NCBI GenBank assembly: GCA_020636005.1
Contig: JACJYR010000001.1
Location: forward strand, 248,001-312,000
Direction of reading: 5' to 3'
Origin: Lewinellaceae bacterium
GTDB taxonomy: Bacteria > Bacteroidota > Bacteroidia > Chitinophagales > Saprospiraceae
Length of the DNA: 64,000 nt
A program made the translations under genes and the position numbers. This document shows, one piece after another, positions 1 to 8,196 of the stretch; position 1 is the stretch's first letter, and each line of letters opens with the position of its first letter. The notes beneath the pieces were generated by a model. That model did no database searches, was not told the DNA's origin, and saw only the letters and a program-made list of their open reading frames with translations.

Positions 1-298
1 CGTGTATTCCTCCATCCGTTGGAAGCCCCAAGCGAAACCAGCGGGTACCGTCCCAGTAGAAAAAACTTTTTTCGTCGGTGTCATAAACCTTTAGTCCGGT
101 CGCCGGGCTGGCAATGGCCTCCCGTTGCGCGGTCGTCATACGTGGAATCAGCACCCCCTTGTCCGTGCTCTGCACATCCAGCGCCGCACTCGGGTCGGGC
201 GTGGTGGTGCCGATGCCGACATTGTCGGTCTGGGCGGCGAGTTGCAGGACAAGGGCCAGGGCCAGGGTAAACGTTAGATGGAATTTGTTCGGCTTCAT
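1..298 (-). CDS. Tail-fibre-like exported surface protein, N-terminal part (cut by window edge)
   Basis: About 99 codons are present, starting at ATG 296-298; the rest lies left of the window. Residues 1-22 form a signal peptide (MKPNKFHLTF start, hydrophobic leucine/alanine core, LAAQ end). They are followed by TDNVGIGTTTPDPSAALDVQ, a stretch almost identical to the starts of the two complete proteins to its right (3196 and 7780). In those proteins it opens a fibre that ends in an S74 chaperone domain, so this is probably the third paralogue. The sequence then runs through DKGVLIPRMT and FFYWDGTRW, the usual Bacteroidota fibre head. The C-terminal domain cannot be seen, so that part is inferred. 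Confidence 0.85.
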   Translation of the reverse strand, partial: MKPNKFHLTFTLALALVLQLAAQTDNVGIGTTTPDPSAALDVQSTDKGVLIPRMTTAQREAIASPATGLKVYDTDEKSFFYWDGTRWFRLGLPTDGGIH

Positions 299-652
299 TT
301 GCTTATTTAATTGGTTACAAGATGATGGATGGTCAATGGTGTCAAACTTGTTGAAGAAAGTCCGCAAAATGGCTCCTGATCCCGGAATGGGCTTGGAATT
401 ATTGTTCATTTTCATGGACTTATCATTCATCCGTTGGTAAAATATTGATCATCAAATGTTTGCAACCAACTTGATCGGATAAAAACTTGCCGTATGGCGG
501 GATAACCGCTCCTCATCTTCAATTCCTTGTTCGTCGTGGTACTGTTGTCAGTTCCCGCTTTGCCTATCCAATCGTTATGGATAAATAGGCTTTTGCGGTT
601 TTGGTTATCAGTAGCTACCAAAATTTGCCGTAGGTATGTTCCTATTCATTCG
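299..652. other. Intergenic gap, nothing recognised
   Basis: This gap separates two minus-strand fibre genes. I see no convincing ORF, no intrinsic terminator and no copy of the CTGGAC direct repeat found before the other two fibre genes. It should carry the promoter of the 298 gene, but no TAnnTTTG box on the minus strand stands out. Confidence 0.4.
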
Positions 653-3196
653 TCATTTCTGGCTCGTGGCCGTGAGGACGGCTTCTATTTTTTCCAGCCT
701 GTTTTTCAGTTCGTCCATTTCGCTGAGCTGGGATTGGGAATTTTCTACCGCTGCCCTGAGTGCTGCGTTTTCCTTTTCCAGGTTCTCGATTCTCAATTTT
801 CCATTCTCCATTTCCTGGTAAAGTGCACGTATGGCTTCCACCGTCATCGCATCGTAGGTGCCGTAGGCCGTTTGCAGGTAGCCCAGTTTGTCCTCTTCCA
901 CCAATGTCGGGAACACCTCCTGGATGTTCTGAGCGGTAAACCCGTACTGGACGCCTTCCGGTCTTTTCGAGCTGGTTTTGTCGTCGTCCCATTCGTAGGT
1001 GATGCCCTGCAGGGCGAGGAGTTTTTCGAGCATTTCCCAGCTGTTGAGCGGGGTGATGTTCTTTTTCAGGCGGGCGTCGGAGTTGGCGAGCCAGTTGCCG
1101 GCGGAGGATTTGGAGGCCTCGCCTTCCACTTCCAGTGCGTTGGTGAGCGGGGTGCGCCGTATGCCTACCTTGCTGATGGCGCCCCAGCCCATGTCACGGC
1201 CAATAGTGAGGCTGTTGGTATTGCCGCCTGCATAATATAGGGCACTGACCACCCTGTTGGCCTGGTCATGGATGGCGATTTCCGTGTTGTTCAGGGTTTC
1301 GAGCAGCAGGCCCGCCGTATTCGAGTTCCATTGACTGGTACCTCCCCCGAAGTCTTTGTTGGTGTCACCGATGGTCAGGCTGCCTGTCGCCATGTAGCCG
1401 GTTGGACAGGCATAAGGGTGGCCGTCGTGGATATTGGACCTGCCGTTGACCTCCAGTTTGGAGCCAGGTGCAGAGACGCCGATGCCGACGTTGCCTTCGA
1501 TGATGGCCCCATTTGCCGGGGCGGCTGTAGTGCCGGAGTAGGTTGCGCCAACGGAGATACCACCTTCCACGTCCAGTTTACTGGCGGGGGTGGTGGTACC
1601 GATACCGACATTGCTGCTTCCGTTTTCAAAAACTGAGGAAGAAGCGACCAGCGCCGAGCCGTTCCATTTGGGCAGGTAGTTGGTGGTGTTGGTACCTACC
1701 TGCGGATCGGTTTCAGCAGGGTTGAGGCTGCTCAGGTCAACAGACTTGGTGCCACCGCCGTCCACGATATTCAGCGTGTTACCAGTCAGGCTGGCACTGG
1801 TATTAAATTCATTGGCCGGGTCGGCATCAGCGTCGTTTACATCATCGGTGAAGGAGCCGCCGCCATTGGACAGGGTGACGGTGCTGCCCGTTTTGGAAAT
1901 GGTTTGATGGTCGTTGATGTTACTGAGGTCAACCCATGCCGCTTCCCCATTGGGATTCACTGTCATAAGATAAGGTCGGTTATAATTATATTTCCACAGG
2001 TCTTTTTTATAGGAGTTGCCTGATGCTATTCCCGTTCCGACATAGGCCTCCCCGCCCACCACGAAGGAGACCACACCCCATCTTGCGTCGAAATTGGCAG
2101 GGAAGTCGTTGAGCTGTGTCCAGCTATCCGTTGCAGGGTCGTATTTCCACAGGTCTTTTTTAAAGAAGGCGCCTGTTGTTCCTATTCCCGTTCCAACAAA
2201 GGCCTCCCCGCTCAACATGAAGGCGATTGCACTACGTCTTGCGTCGAAATTGGCAGGGAAATCGTTGAGCTGTGTCCAGCTATCCGTTGCGGGGTTGTAT
2301 TTCCACAGGTCTTTTTTATAGGTGAAGCCTGATGCTTCTCCCGTTCCGACATAGGCCTCCCCGCCCAACACAAAGGAGACCACAGCCAATCTTGCGTCGA
2401 AATTGGCAGGGAAATCGTTGAGCTGTGTCCAGCTATCCGTTGCAGGGTCGTATTTCCACAGGTCTTTTTTATAGGTGCTGCCTGATGCTAATCCCGTTCC
2501 GACATAGGCCTCTCCGCCCACCATGAAGGAGACCGCACCCGATCTTGCGTCGAAATTGGCAGGGAAGTCATTGAGCTGTGTCCAGCTATCTGTTGCAGGG
2601 TTGTATTTCCACAGGTCTTTTTTATAGGTGCCACTGTATCCCGTTCCGACATAGGCCTCCCCGCCCAACACGAAGGAGACCGCACGATATCTTGCGTTGA
2701 AATTGGCGGGGAAGTCGTTGAGCTGTGTCCAGCTATCCATTGCAAGGTTGTATTTCCACAGGTCTTTTTTATAGGTGCCATTGTATCCCATTCCGACATA
2801 GGCCTCCCCGCCCAACACGAAGGAGATCGCACCAGTTCTTGAGTCGAAATTGGCAGGAAAGTCATTGAGTTGGCTCCACTCGTCGAGGTGGGGCGGCAGA
2901 GTGCCTGAGCTAAATTCGAGGGCACAATCCATGTTCCACCTCGCACCGTCGTAGCGGTGAATGCAGCCGTCGTCAAGGCTGTACACTTGCAGGCCGGTAG
3001 CGGGGGTGGCAATGGCAGCTATCTGGGCATTGGACATGCGGGGTATGAGCAGGCCCTTGTCCGTGCTCTGGATGTCCAGCGCTGCCGAAGGCTCGGGCGT
3101 GGTAGTGCCGATGCCGACGTTGTCGGTCTGGGTAAAGAGGAACGTGGAAGTCAACAGCCAGAAGGCAAATGTCAGGACGAAAGGTGCTGTTCTCAT
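653..3196 (-). CDS. Kelch-repeat tail-fibre-like surface protein with C-terminal S74 chaperone domain
   Basis: 847 aa. The start is placed at ATG 3194-3196 because it gives a clean signal peptide (MRTAPFVLTF... LFTQ); an in-frame ATG 17 codons upstream would bury it. After the TDNVGIGTTTP head come six kelch-like units of about 50 aa (roughly residues 107-405), each WTQLNDFPANFDAR ... GGEAYVGTG ... KKDLWKY. These are followed by collagen-like VGIGTTTP linkers. The C-terminus from about residue 706 (SDARLKKNI) is a Peptidase_S74 intramolecular chaperone with the conserved Ser-Asp where phage endosialidase fibres self-cleave, then a coiled coil of about 45 aa. The likely role is a trimeric, self-processed cell-surface fibre. 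A CTGGAC direct repeat lies about 140 bp upstream. Nothing nearby is phage structural, so a prophage origin is not supported. Confidence 0.85.
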   Translation of the reverse strand: MRTAPFVLTFAFWLLTSTFLFTQTDNVGIGTTTPEPSAALDIQSTDKGLLIPRMSNAQIAAIATPATGLQVYSLDDGCIHRYDGARWNMDCALEFSSGTLPPHLDEWSQLNDFPANFDSRTGAISFVLGGEAYVGMGYNGTYKKDLWKYNLAMDSWTQLNDFPANFNARYRAVSFVLGGEAYVGTGYSGTYKKDLWKYNPATDSWTQLNDFPANFDARSGAVSFMVGGEAYVGTGLASGSTYKKDLWKYDPATDSWTQLNDFPANFDARLAVVSFVLGGEAYVGTGEASGFTYKKDLWKYNPATDSWTQLNDFPANFDARRSAIAFMLSGEAFVGTGIGTTGAFFKKDLWKYDPATDSWTQLNDFPANFDARWGVVSFVVGGEAYVGTGIASGNSYKKDLWKYNYNRPYLMTVNPNGEAAWVDLSNINDHQTISKTGSTVTLSNGGGSFTDDVNDADADPANEFNTSASLTGNTLNIVDGGGTKSVDLSSLNPAETDPQVGTNTTNYLPKWNGSALVASSSVFENGSSNVGIGTTTPASKLDVEGGISVGATYSGTTAAPANGAIIEGNVGIGVSAPGSKLEVNGRSNIHDGHPYACPTGYMATGSLTIGDTNKDFGGGTSQWNSNTAGLLLETLNNTEIAIHDQANRVVSALYYAGGNTNSLTIGRDMGWGAISKVGIRRTPLTNALEVEGEASKSSAGNWLANSDARLKKNITPLNSWEMLEKLLALQGITYEWDDDKTSSKRPEGVQYGFTAQNIQEVFPTLVEEDKLGYLQTAYGTYDAMTVEAIRALYQEMENGKLRIENLEKENAALRAAVENSQSQLSEMDELKNRLEKIEAVLTATSQK
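1975..2878 (-). repeat. Six tandem kelch-coding units of about 150 bp
   Basis: Six consecutive units in the fibre gene are nearly identical in DNA as well as protein. The phrase for LNDFPANF and the phrase for KKDLWKY recur with only scattered base changes. Differences cluster in the loop after GTG (YSG, LASGS, EASGF, IGTTGA, IASGN). Such identity favours expansion or contraction by recombination. Confidence 0.85.
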
Positions 3197-3330
3197 GTCT
3201 CGATATTTTGTTTTTAAAAGGAGGAGGTAAATGAGAATCATCCGCATTTGGGAAGAGAATTGCTGATTTCCCTTTCCGCCGCTTTGATTCTTTTAAAATT
3301 TGCCCAATATCCTTGCATTTCCTCCTTAAA

Positions 3331-3372
3331 CATCTGGACAATCTTACCAAATATCTGGACGAGAATTCCATT
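3331..3372 (-). promoter_or_regulatory. CTGGAC direct repeat, 21-bp spacing (candidate HTCS operator A)
   Basis: CTGGAC occurs at 3334-3339 and 3355-3360, exactly 21 bp apart, each followed by an ATT about 4 bp downstream. The same arrangement occurs at 8088/8109 and 20679/20700. It lies 135-160 bp upstream of the fibre gene starting at 3196. Spacing of two helical turns is typical of AraC-family operators. Confidence 0.6.
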
Positions 3373-3380
3373 AACTTCTA

Positions 3381-3403
3381 AAACGGGGGGTTAGTCCCCG
3401 TTT
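3381..3403 (-). terminator. Hairpin overlapping the stop codon of the fibre gene
   Basis: A perfect 8-bp stem (AAACGGGG at 3381-3388 with CCCCGTTT at 3396-3403) has the TAA stop (3391-3393) of the upstream minus-strand gene in its loop. The U-tract is short, so termination is plausible but not strong. Confidence 0.45.
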
Positions 3404-4698
3404 CCCTGTGCATGGCCGGACAAAGCTGCTTCCAGGCGGGCCATGCGTTGTTTCAGGTCGTCCATTTCGGAGAGTTTGGAGCGGAGGCTGTCGTTCTCGG
3501 CTTCCAGTTTTTCTATTTTGTCGTTCAAGGCCCTGATGGCCTCCACCGTCATCGCATCGTAGGTGCCGTAGGCCGTTTGCAAATAGCCCAACGCATCCTC
3601 TTCTACGAGGGTGGGGAACACTTCCCGGATGTTCTGTGCCGTAAATCCGTACTGGATGCCTTCCGGCCTTTTCGAGCCGGTTTTCACGTCGTCCCATTCG
3701 TAGGTGATGCCCTGCAGGGCGAGGAGCTTTTCAAGCATTTTCTGGCTGTTCAGCGGGGTGATGTTCTTCTTTAGGCGGGCGTCGGAATTGGCGAGCCAGT
3801 CGCCTGCGGCAGACTTGGAGGCATTGCCTTCCACTTCGAGGGCGTTGGTGGTGGGGGTTCGTTTGATTCCGACTAAATAGGCTTGAATCCTCATCATGTC
3901 ATCCGACGGTTCGTCAATATAGACGTAGTCGCCGTCGCCAAAATTGAGCCGGGCCTCAAATCCGTAAGCTCCTGTTGGCCCGATAAGGCGCATGGTTTCC
4001 GTGTCCGAAGATTTTATGGTCAGAACATGGGATGGCACTTGTTCGCCAATACCCACCTTGCCGTTTTTCAGTACTGTGACGGCATTGGAGCGGGTGTTAG
4101 AAGCGGTTCCGTTGCCGATAACGAAGAGGCGGTCGGATGCGTTGAAACTGGTGGTAGAGGCAGGCGTATAGTCGGTATTGTAGCTGCCAAAAACGGTTTC
4201 GCTGTATGATTTTGACAGTAATCCTAAGCCCCCACCGATAAAGGTATATGAGCCTGAAGCTGAATTGCCTTCTCCCCCACCGATAAAGGAAGTATGGCCC
4301 GTAGAATTGTTGAACCGGCCTCCACCCACAAAGGAAGCATAGCCGTTAGCATGGTTGATTTCGCCCCCACCGACAGCGGAAAAATGGCCGCCGGCAGTAT
4401 TACTGTCACCTCCACCAACAAAGGCACTAAGGCCCGAAGCAGTGTTGAAATTGCCTCCACCGACAAAGCAATAAGCTTCCAAAGCCTCATTATTACCCCC
4501 TCCACCGACAAAGGAAGACGAGCCCAAAGCCTTATTATTTTCTCCTCCACCAACAAAAGAATTGGTGCCAACATTGATATTGTCCCATTGTGTCCCGCTA
4601 ACAACCCCTGCCCGAAAAGCACTTTTCGCCGGAATCCACATGAGCCGTGTTCCCGCCCCGGAAACGGGGGTGCTGCCCGTGGTACCTTGTGCCAACAA
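3391..4698 (-). CDS. Tail-fibre-like protein, C-terminal part of a frameshifted gene (S74 chaperone domain)
   Basis: 435 aa are readable from an internal ATG, but the coding frame continues upstream to a +1 shift near 4725-4740 and joins the 4598-7780 reading frame. Residues 1-35 (AQGTTGSTPVSGAGTRLMWI) repeat a segment inside the upstream part. Then follow SFVGGGxNNxA units of about 16 aa, a YadA/Hep_Hag-like beta-roll pattern. The C-terminus (SDARLKKNI onward) is the S74 chaperone plus coiled coil and is nearly identical to that of the 3196 gene. Without the upstream part it has no signal peptide, so on its own it is probably not exported. Removing one base gives a single continuous protein of about 1462 aa. 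Confidence 0.75.
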   Translation of the reverse strand: MLAQGTTGSTPVSGAGTRLMWIPAKSAFRAGVVSGTQWDNINVGTNSFVGGGENNKALGSSSFVGGGGNNEALEAYCFVGGGNFNTASGLSAFVGGGDSNTAGGHFSAVGGGEINHANGYASFVGGGRFNNSTGHTSFIGGGEGNSASGSYTFIGGGLGLLSKSYSETVFGSYNTDYTPASTTSFNASDRLFVIGNGTASNTRSNAVTVLKNGKVGIGEQVPSHVLTIKSSDTETMRLIGPTGAYGFEARLNFGDGDYVYIDEPSDDMMRIQAYLVGIKRTPTTNALEVEGNASKSAAGDWLANSDARLKKNITPLNSQKMLEKLLALQGITYEWDDVKTGSKRPEGIQYGFTAQNIREVFPTLVEEDALGYLQTAYGTYDAMTVEAIRALNDKIEKLEAENDSLRSKLSEMDDLKQRMARLEAALSGHAQGNGD

Positions 4699-7600
4699 TG
4701 CCCCATCTTGGAGGTGCAGCTTGGCATTGGGGGCTGGGGGTACCGATGCCTACGTTGCCCTGAATGATGGCCCCGTTTGCCGGAGCAGCTGTATTGCCGG
4801 AGTAGCTGGCTCCGACGGCCATCCCGCCTTCCACGTCCAGTTTATTCATGACCGTGGAAGTGCCGATGCCTACATTGCCCTGAATGATGGCCCCATCTGC
4901 CGGTGCGGCTGTATTGCCGGAGTAACTGGCTCCGATGGCCATCCCGCCTTCCACGTCCAGTTTGTTGGTGACCGTAGAAGTACCTATGCCCACATTGCCC
5001 TGAATGATGGCCCCATTTGACGGTGCGGCTGTATTGCCGGAATAGCTGGCCCCGACGGCCACGCCGCCCTCCACGTCCAGTTTGTTGGTGACCGTAGAAG
5101 TACCGATGCCTACATTGCCCTGAATGATGGCCCCATCTGTCGGTGCGGCCATATTGCCGGAGTAGCTGGCCCCGACGGCCACGCCGCCCTCTACGTCCAG
5201 TTTGTTGGTGACCGTAGAAGTACCGATGCCTACATTGCCCTGAATGATGGCCCCATCTGCCGGTGCGGCAGTGGTGCCGGAGTAGCTGGCCCCGATGGCC
5301 GTGCCGCCTTCCACGTCCAATCTATTTTTAGGTGTGTCCGTACCAATGCCCGTATTGCCGCTCTTTATCACGGTGACGGCATTGGAGCGGCTGGTGCCGT
5401 CAATCCCGTTGCCAATAACGAATAATCGGTCGGCAGTGTTGAAAGAGGTAGCGGACACAGGGGTGTAGCTGGTGTTGAAAGTGCCGAATACGGCTTCACA
5501 ATATGATGCTGCCTGAATATAAGAGCCGCCACCCGTAAAAAAATGGAATCCTGGAGATGCGTTGAACCCACCACCACCAATAAAAGAACTTTGACCAGTA
5601 GCATCGTTTTCAGTGCCCCCGCCGATAAAGGAATTCGTGGCAGAAGCTAGATTGCCCGTCCCACTGCCGACAAAGGAATACATGCCCGAAGCCTGATTGA
5701 GGGTACCACCACCGATAAAAGAACCCTCGCCTGCAACCTCATTTGCCCAGCCCCCACCGATAAAGGAATTAGCGGCAGAAGCTAGATTGCCCACCCCCCC
5801 ACCGACAAAGGAACGAAGGGCTGAAGCACGACTTGACCAACTTCCACCGACAAAAGAATCCTCGCCCGTAGCCTCGTTACTCCTTCCCCCACCGATAAAA
5901 GAATGGGCGGCAGTAGCTCTATTGTTAACTCCCCCGCCGACAAAGGACTCGGACCCAATAAAGTTGTCATCCCAATCATTATTTTCAACTTTCCCCGCCC
6001 GAAAGGCACTTTTCTCCGGAATCCACATAAGCCGTGTACCCGCCCCGGAAACGGGCGTACCGCCCATGGTACCCTGCGCAAGGAATGCCCCATCCAAGAG
6101 GTGCAATTTGGATTGGGGGCTGGGGGTACCTATACCTACTTTGCCGCTCCCATCCTCAAATACTGAGGTGGACTTCACCAGTTGCGAGCCGTCCCATTTT
6201 GGCAGGTAATTGGTGGTGTTGAAGCCTACTTGGGGGTCGGTTTCGGCAGGGTTGAGGCTGCTTAGGTTAACTATTTTTGTACCTCCCGCATCGGTGATTT
6301 CGAGATTGTTGCCATTGAGGGTGGCGGAAGTGATGAGTTCGTTGGTCGGGCTGTTGTCAATGCCCATGAGGGCGGAGCCGTCGCCAGCGAAGGCCGTGGC
6401 GGTGACGGTGCCGTTTACCTCCAGTTTGGAGCCGGGCGTGGACGTGCCGATGCCGACCTTGCCGCTCCCATCCTCAAAAACGGAAGTGGATTGTACCAGT
6501 GACGAACCGTCCCACTTGGGCAGGTAGTTGGTGGTATTGGTTCCCACCTGGGGGTCAGTTTCAGCAGGGTTGAGGCTGCTGAGGTCAACTGAAGTGGTAC
6601 CACCCGCATCGGTAATTTCGAGGTTGTTGCCGTTGAGGATAGCGGAGGTAATAAGTTCGTTGGTGGGGCTGTTATCAATATTGGTCAGGGCAGAGCCATC
6701 ACCTGCGAAAGCCGTGGCTGTAACTGTGCCTATAACTTCCAGTTTGCTGTTTGGAGTAGGTGTCCCGATGCCTACATTCACAGTACTGGAGCCCAACACC
6801 AAGCAACCGCTACAGCCCACTTGTGCACCATAACCGATGGCAGTGGCATTATTGAGGTCACTTGATGTTGGCTCGGCATGGGCACCCAGGAAAGTATTGT
6901 TGGAGCCTGTTACATCCTGCAATCCTGATTCTGCCCCAACCGCCACATTGTTGTTTCCTGATGTTTTATTGAGCAAGGATTTGTAACCGATTACGGTGTT
7001 CTGAGAACCTGTACTGTTGAAAAGCGCTTGAAAACCGATGCCTGTGTTTTGGCTGGCCAGGTTTTTACGCAATGCCTGCATTCCTATTCCTACATTTTCA
7101 CTGCCGGTCACATTTTCATACAAAGCATCCAAGCCTACTGCCGTGTTGAAAACCCCCGTCTGGTTGTCGTGCAGTGCATTGTGCCCAATGGCAATACTGT
7201 TGCGTCCGGAGATGTTATTTTGGAGGGAATAATTGCCGATAGCTGTGTTGAGCCGTCCGGTTGTGTTGTTTTGAAGGGATTGTTTACCAATACCAACGTT
7301 GTCAGTTCCATTTATTTCAGTTAAGCTGCCTGTGTTTTCGCCAATAAACAGGTTCTTGGTTGGATCCATCCATTCCATAAAACCAATATCGTTGGCATTG
7401 CGTCTAATGCGCAACACCTCATACCCTGCCACGTCGAAGCGGATAATGTCCTCGTCGGGGCTTTCCTCCACCTGGATTTTCGTGTCATCGTCGGCATCCC
7501 GCACGATGCCCGATGTTGATAGGCCCAGCCAGTTCGTCCCGTCAAAATATTTGAAGCCGCTGCTGGAACCGTCGTACACCAGCAAACCTGTTGCTGGCGA

Positions 7601-7780
7601 AGCAATGGCCCCCGTACTGGCAACCCGTGGGATAAGGATGCCCTTGTCGGTTGCAACGATGTCCAATGCCGCCGAGGCATCTGGCGTGGTGGTGCCGATG
7701 CCAACATTGTCGGTCTGGGCCATGGCCTGGATGCTGAAAACCAATAGGATGAATGAGAGGAGAATAAGCTTGTTTTTCAT
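4598..7780 (-). CDS. Tail-fibre-like surface protein, N-terminal part of a frameshifted gene
   Basis: 1060 aa from ATG 7778-7780, chosen because it begins the signal peptide (MKNKLILLSF... AMAQ). The head is TDNVGIGTTTPDASAALDI. Residues about 150-330 carry AIGxxALxxNxTGxxN units typical of fibre beta-rolls; SFIGGGxxNxA units follow at about 640-780. Five 40-aa repeats (KLDVEGGxAxGASYSG) come next. The last 40 residues (from CQAAPPRWG) are out of frame: the equivalent internal site reads GTPSPQSKLHLLDG, and deleting one base here restores QSKLHL or NAKLHL. The first part therefore lacks the S74 chaperone needed for trimer maturation. The gene starts about 310 bp below the second CTGGAC direct repeat, right after an HTCS gene that may control it. 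Confidence 0.8.
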   Translation of the reverse strand: MKNKLILLSFILLVFSIQAMAQTDNVGIGTTTPDASAALDIVATDKGILIPRVASTGAIASPATGLLVYDGSSSGFKYFDGTNWLGLSTSGIVRDADDDTKIQVEESPDEDIIRFDVAGYEVLRIRRNANDIGFMEWMDPTKNLFIGENTGSLTEINGTDNVGIGKQSLQNNTTGRLNTAIGNYSLQNNISGRNSIAIGHNALHDNQTGVFNTAVGLDALYENVTGSENVGIGMQALRKNLASQNTGIGFQALFNSTGSQNTVIGYKSLLNKTSGNNNVAVGAESGLQDVTGSNNTFLGAHAEPTSSDLNNATAIGYGAQVGCSGCLVLGSSTVNVGIGTPTPNSKLEVIGTVTATAFAGDGSALTNIDNSPTNELITSAILNGNNLEITDAGGTTSVDLSSLNPAETDPQVGTNTTNYLPKWDGSSLVQSTSVFEDGSGKVGIGTSTPGSKLEVNGTVTATAFAGDGSALMGIDNSPTNELITSATLNGNNLEITDAGGTKIVNLSSLNPAETDPQVGFNTTNYLPKWDGSQLVKSTSVFEDGSGKVGIGTPSPQSKLHLLDGAFLAQGTMGGTPVSGAGTRLMWIPEKSAFRAGKVENNDWDDNFIGSESFVGGGVNNRATAAHSFIGGGRSNEATGEDSFVGGSWSSRASALRSFVGGGVGNLASAANSFIGGGWANEVAGEGSFIGGGTLNQASGMYSFVGSGTGNLASATNSFIGGGTENDATGQSSFIGGGGFNASPGFHFFTGGGSYIQAASYCEAVFGTFNTSYTPVSATSFNTADRLFVIGNGIDGTSRSNAVTVIKSGNTGIGTDTPKNRLDVEGGTAIGASYSGTTAAPADGAIIQGNVGIGTSTVTNKLDVEGGVAVGASYSGNMAAPTDGAIIQGNVGIGTSTVTNKLDVEGGVAVGASYSGNTAAPSNGAIIQGNVGIGTSTVTNKLDVEGGMAIGASYSGNTAAPADGAIIQGNVGIGTSTVMNKLDVEGGMAVGASYSGNTAAPANGAIIQGNVGIGTPSPQCQAAPPRWGIVGTRYHGQHPRFRGGNTAHVDSGEKCFSGRGC
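4725..4740 (-). other. +1 frameshift site next to two runs of five G
   Basis: On the plus strand the site reads GGCATTGGGGGCTGGGGGTA, with runs at 4729-4733 and 4736-4740. The paralogous internal site near 6108-6128 has the same two G5 runs but one base less in the following codons. The span 3391-7780 is 4390 bp, one more than a multiple of three, which fits a single inserted base. Confidence 0.8.
4742..5335 (-). repeat. Five tandem 120-bp coding repeats
   Basis: Five 40-aa units (LDVEGGVAVGASYSGN, then AAPADGAIIQGNVGIGTSTV) are almost identical in DNA, differing at a handful of positions. They lie immediately upstream of the frameshift. Confidence 0.85.
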
Positions 7781-8196
7781 GATTTTATGTTTAAAAATGG
7801 CACAGAGAACCTGGTGCCCGAGCGGTAGCAATTGCCCGGACAGCGTCTGTATTCCCTATTTTTTCCTAAAAATGCTGTATGAAAAAGAAATAGTTGGCTT
7901 ATTGCCGGCCAAGGCCACCACTCCGCAGAATGAATGAAAACATTAAGTTCTGGCGAAATAATCCGAGAATGAGAAATTGAAAGAATTTAGCTGCTTCCTC
8001 TTTCTCTAATTGAGGATATGTACCCTGGCGAAACAGTTATTGGTGTAACGGGATGCAGCAAATATCATCCGCCAGGCCTGAAACCATCTGGACGGAGATT
8101 GCAAAAAGCTGGATTGAGATTGCATAAGTCCAAAAAACAGGTAGCATCCCAGCACGAAGGGACGAAAATTTTTAGCCTTAATTTTCAGAAAACCAA
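7781..8196. other. Intergenic gap holding operator B
   Basis: No gene was recognised. The stretch separates the HTCS gene ending at 8197 from the fibre gene starting at 7780. It contains the CTGGAC direct repeat at 8085-8126 and a weak AT-rich hairpin (GAAAATT at 8164-8170 with AATTTTC at 8180-8186) just after the HTCS stop. Confidence 0.5.
8085..8126 (-). promoter_or_regulatory. CTGGAC/CTGGAT direct repeat, 21-bp spacing (candidate HTCS operator B)
   Basis: CTGGAC at 8088-8093 and CTGGAT at 8109-8114 are 21 bp apart. Each is followed by GAGATTGCA, so the conserved part of each unit extends to about 15 bp. The repeat lies between the end of the first HTCS gene and the fibre gene at 7780. Confidence 0.6.

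Noticed and set aside
4742..5335. Regular 120-bp repeats mistaken for a CRISPR array
   Set aside because: Units are in-frame coding, lack unique spacers and have no cas gene nearby.
1..7780. Tail-fibre-like genes as part of a prophage
   Set aside because: No terminase, capsid, portal, integrase or lysis gene is present. Signal peptides show these are exported cell proteins with an S74 domain, which is common in Bacteroidota.
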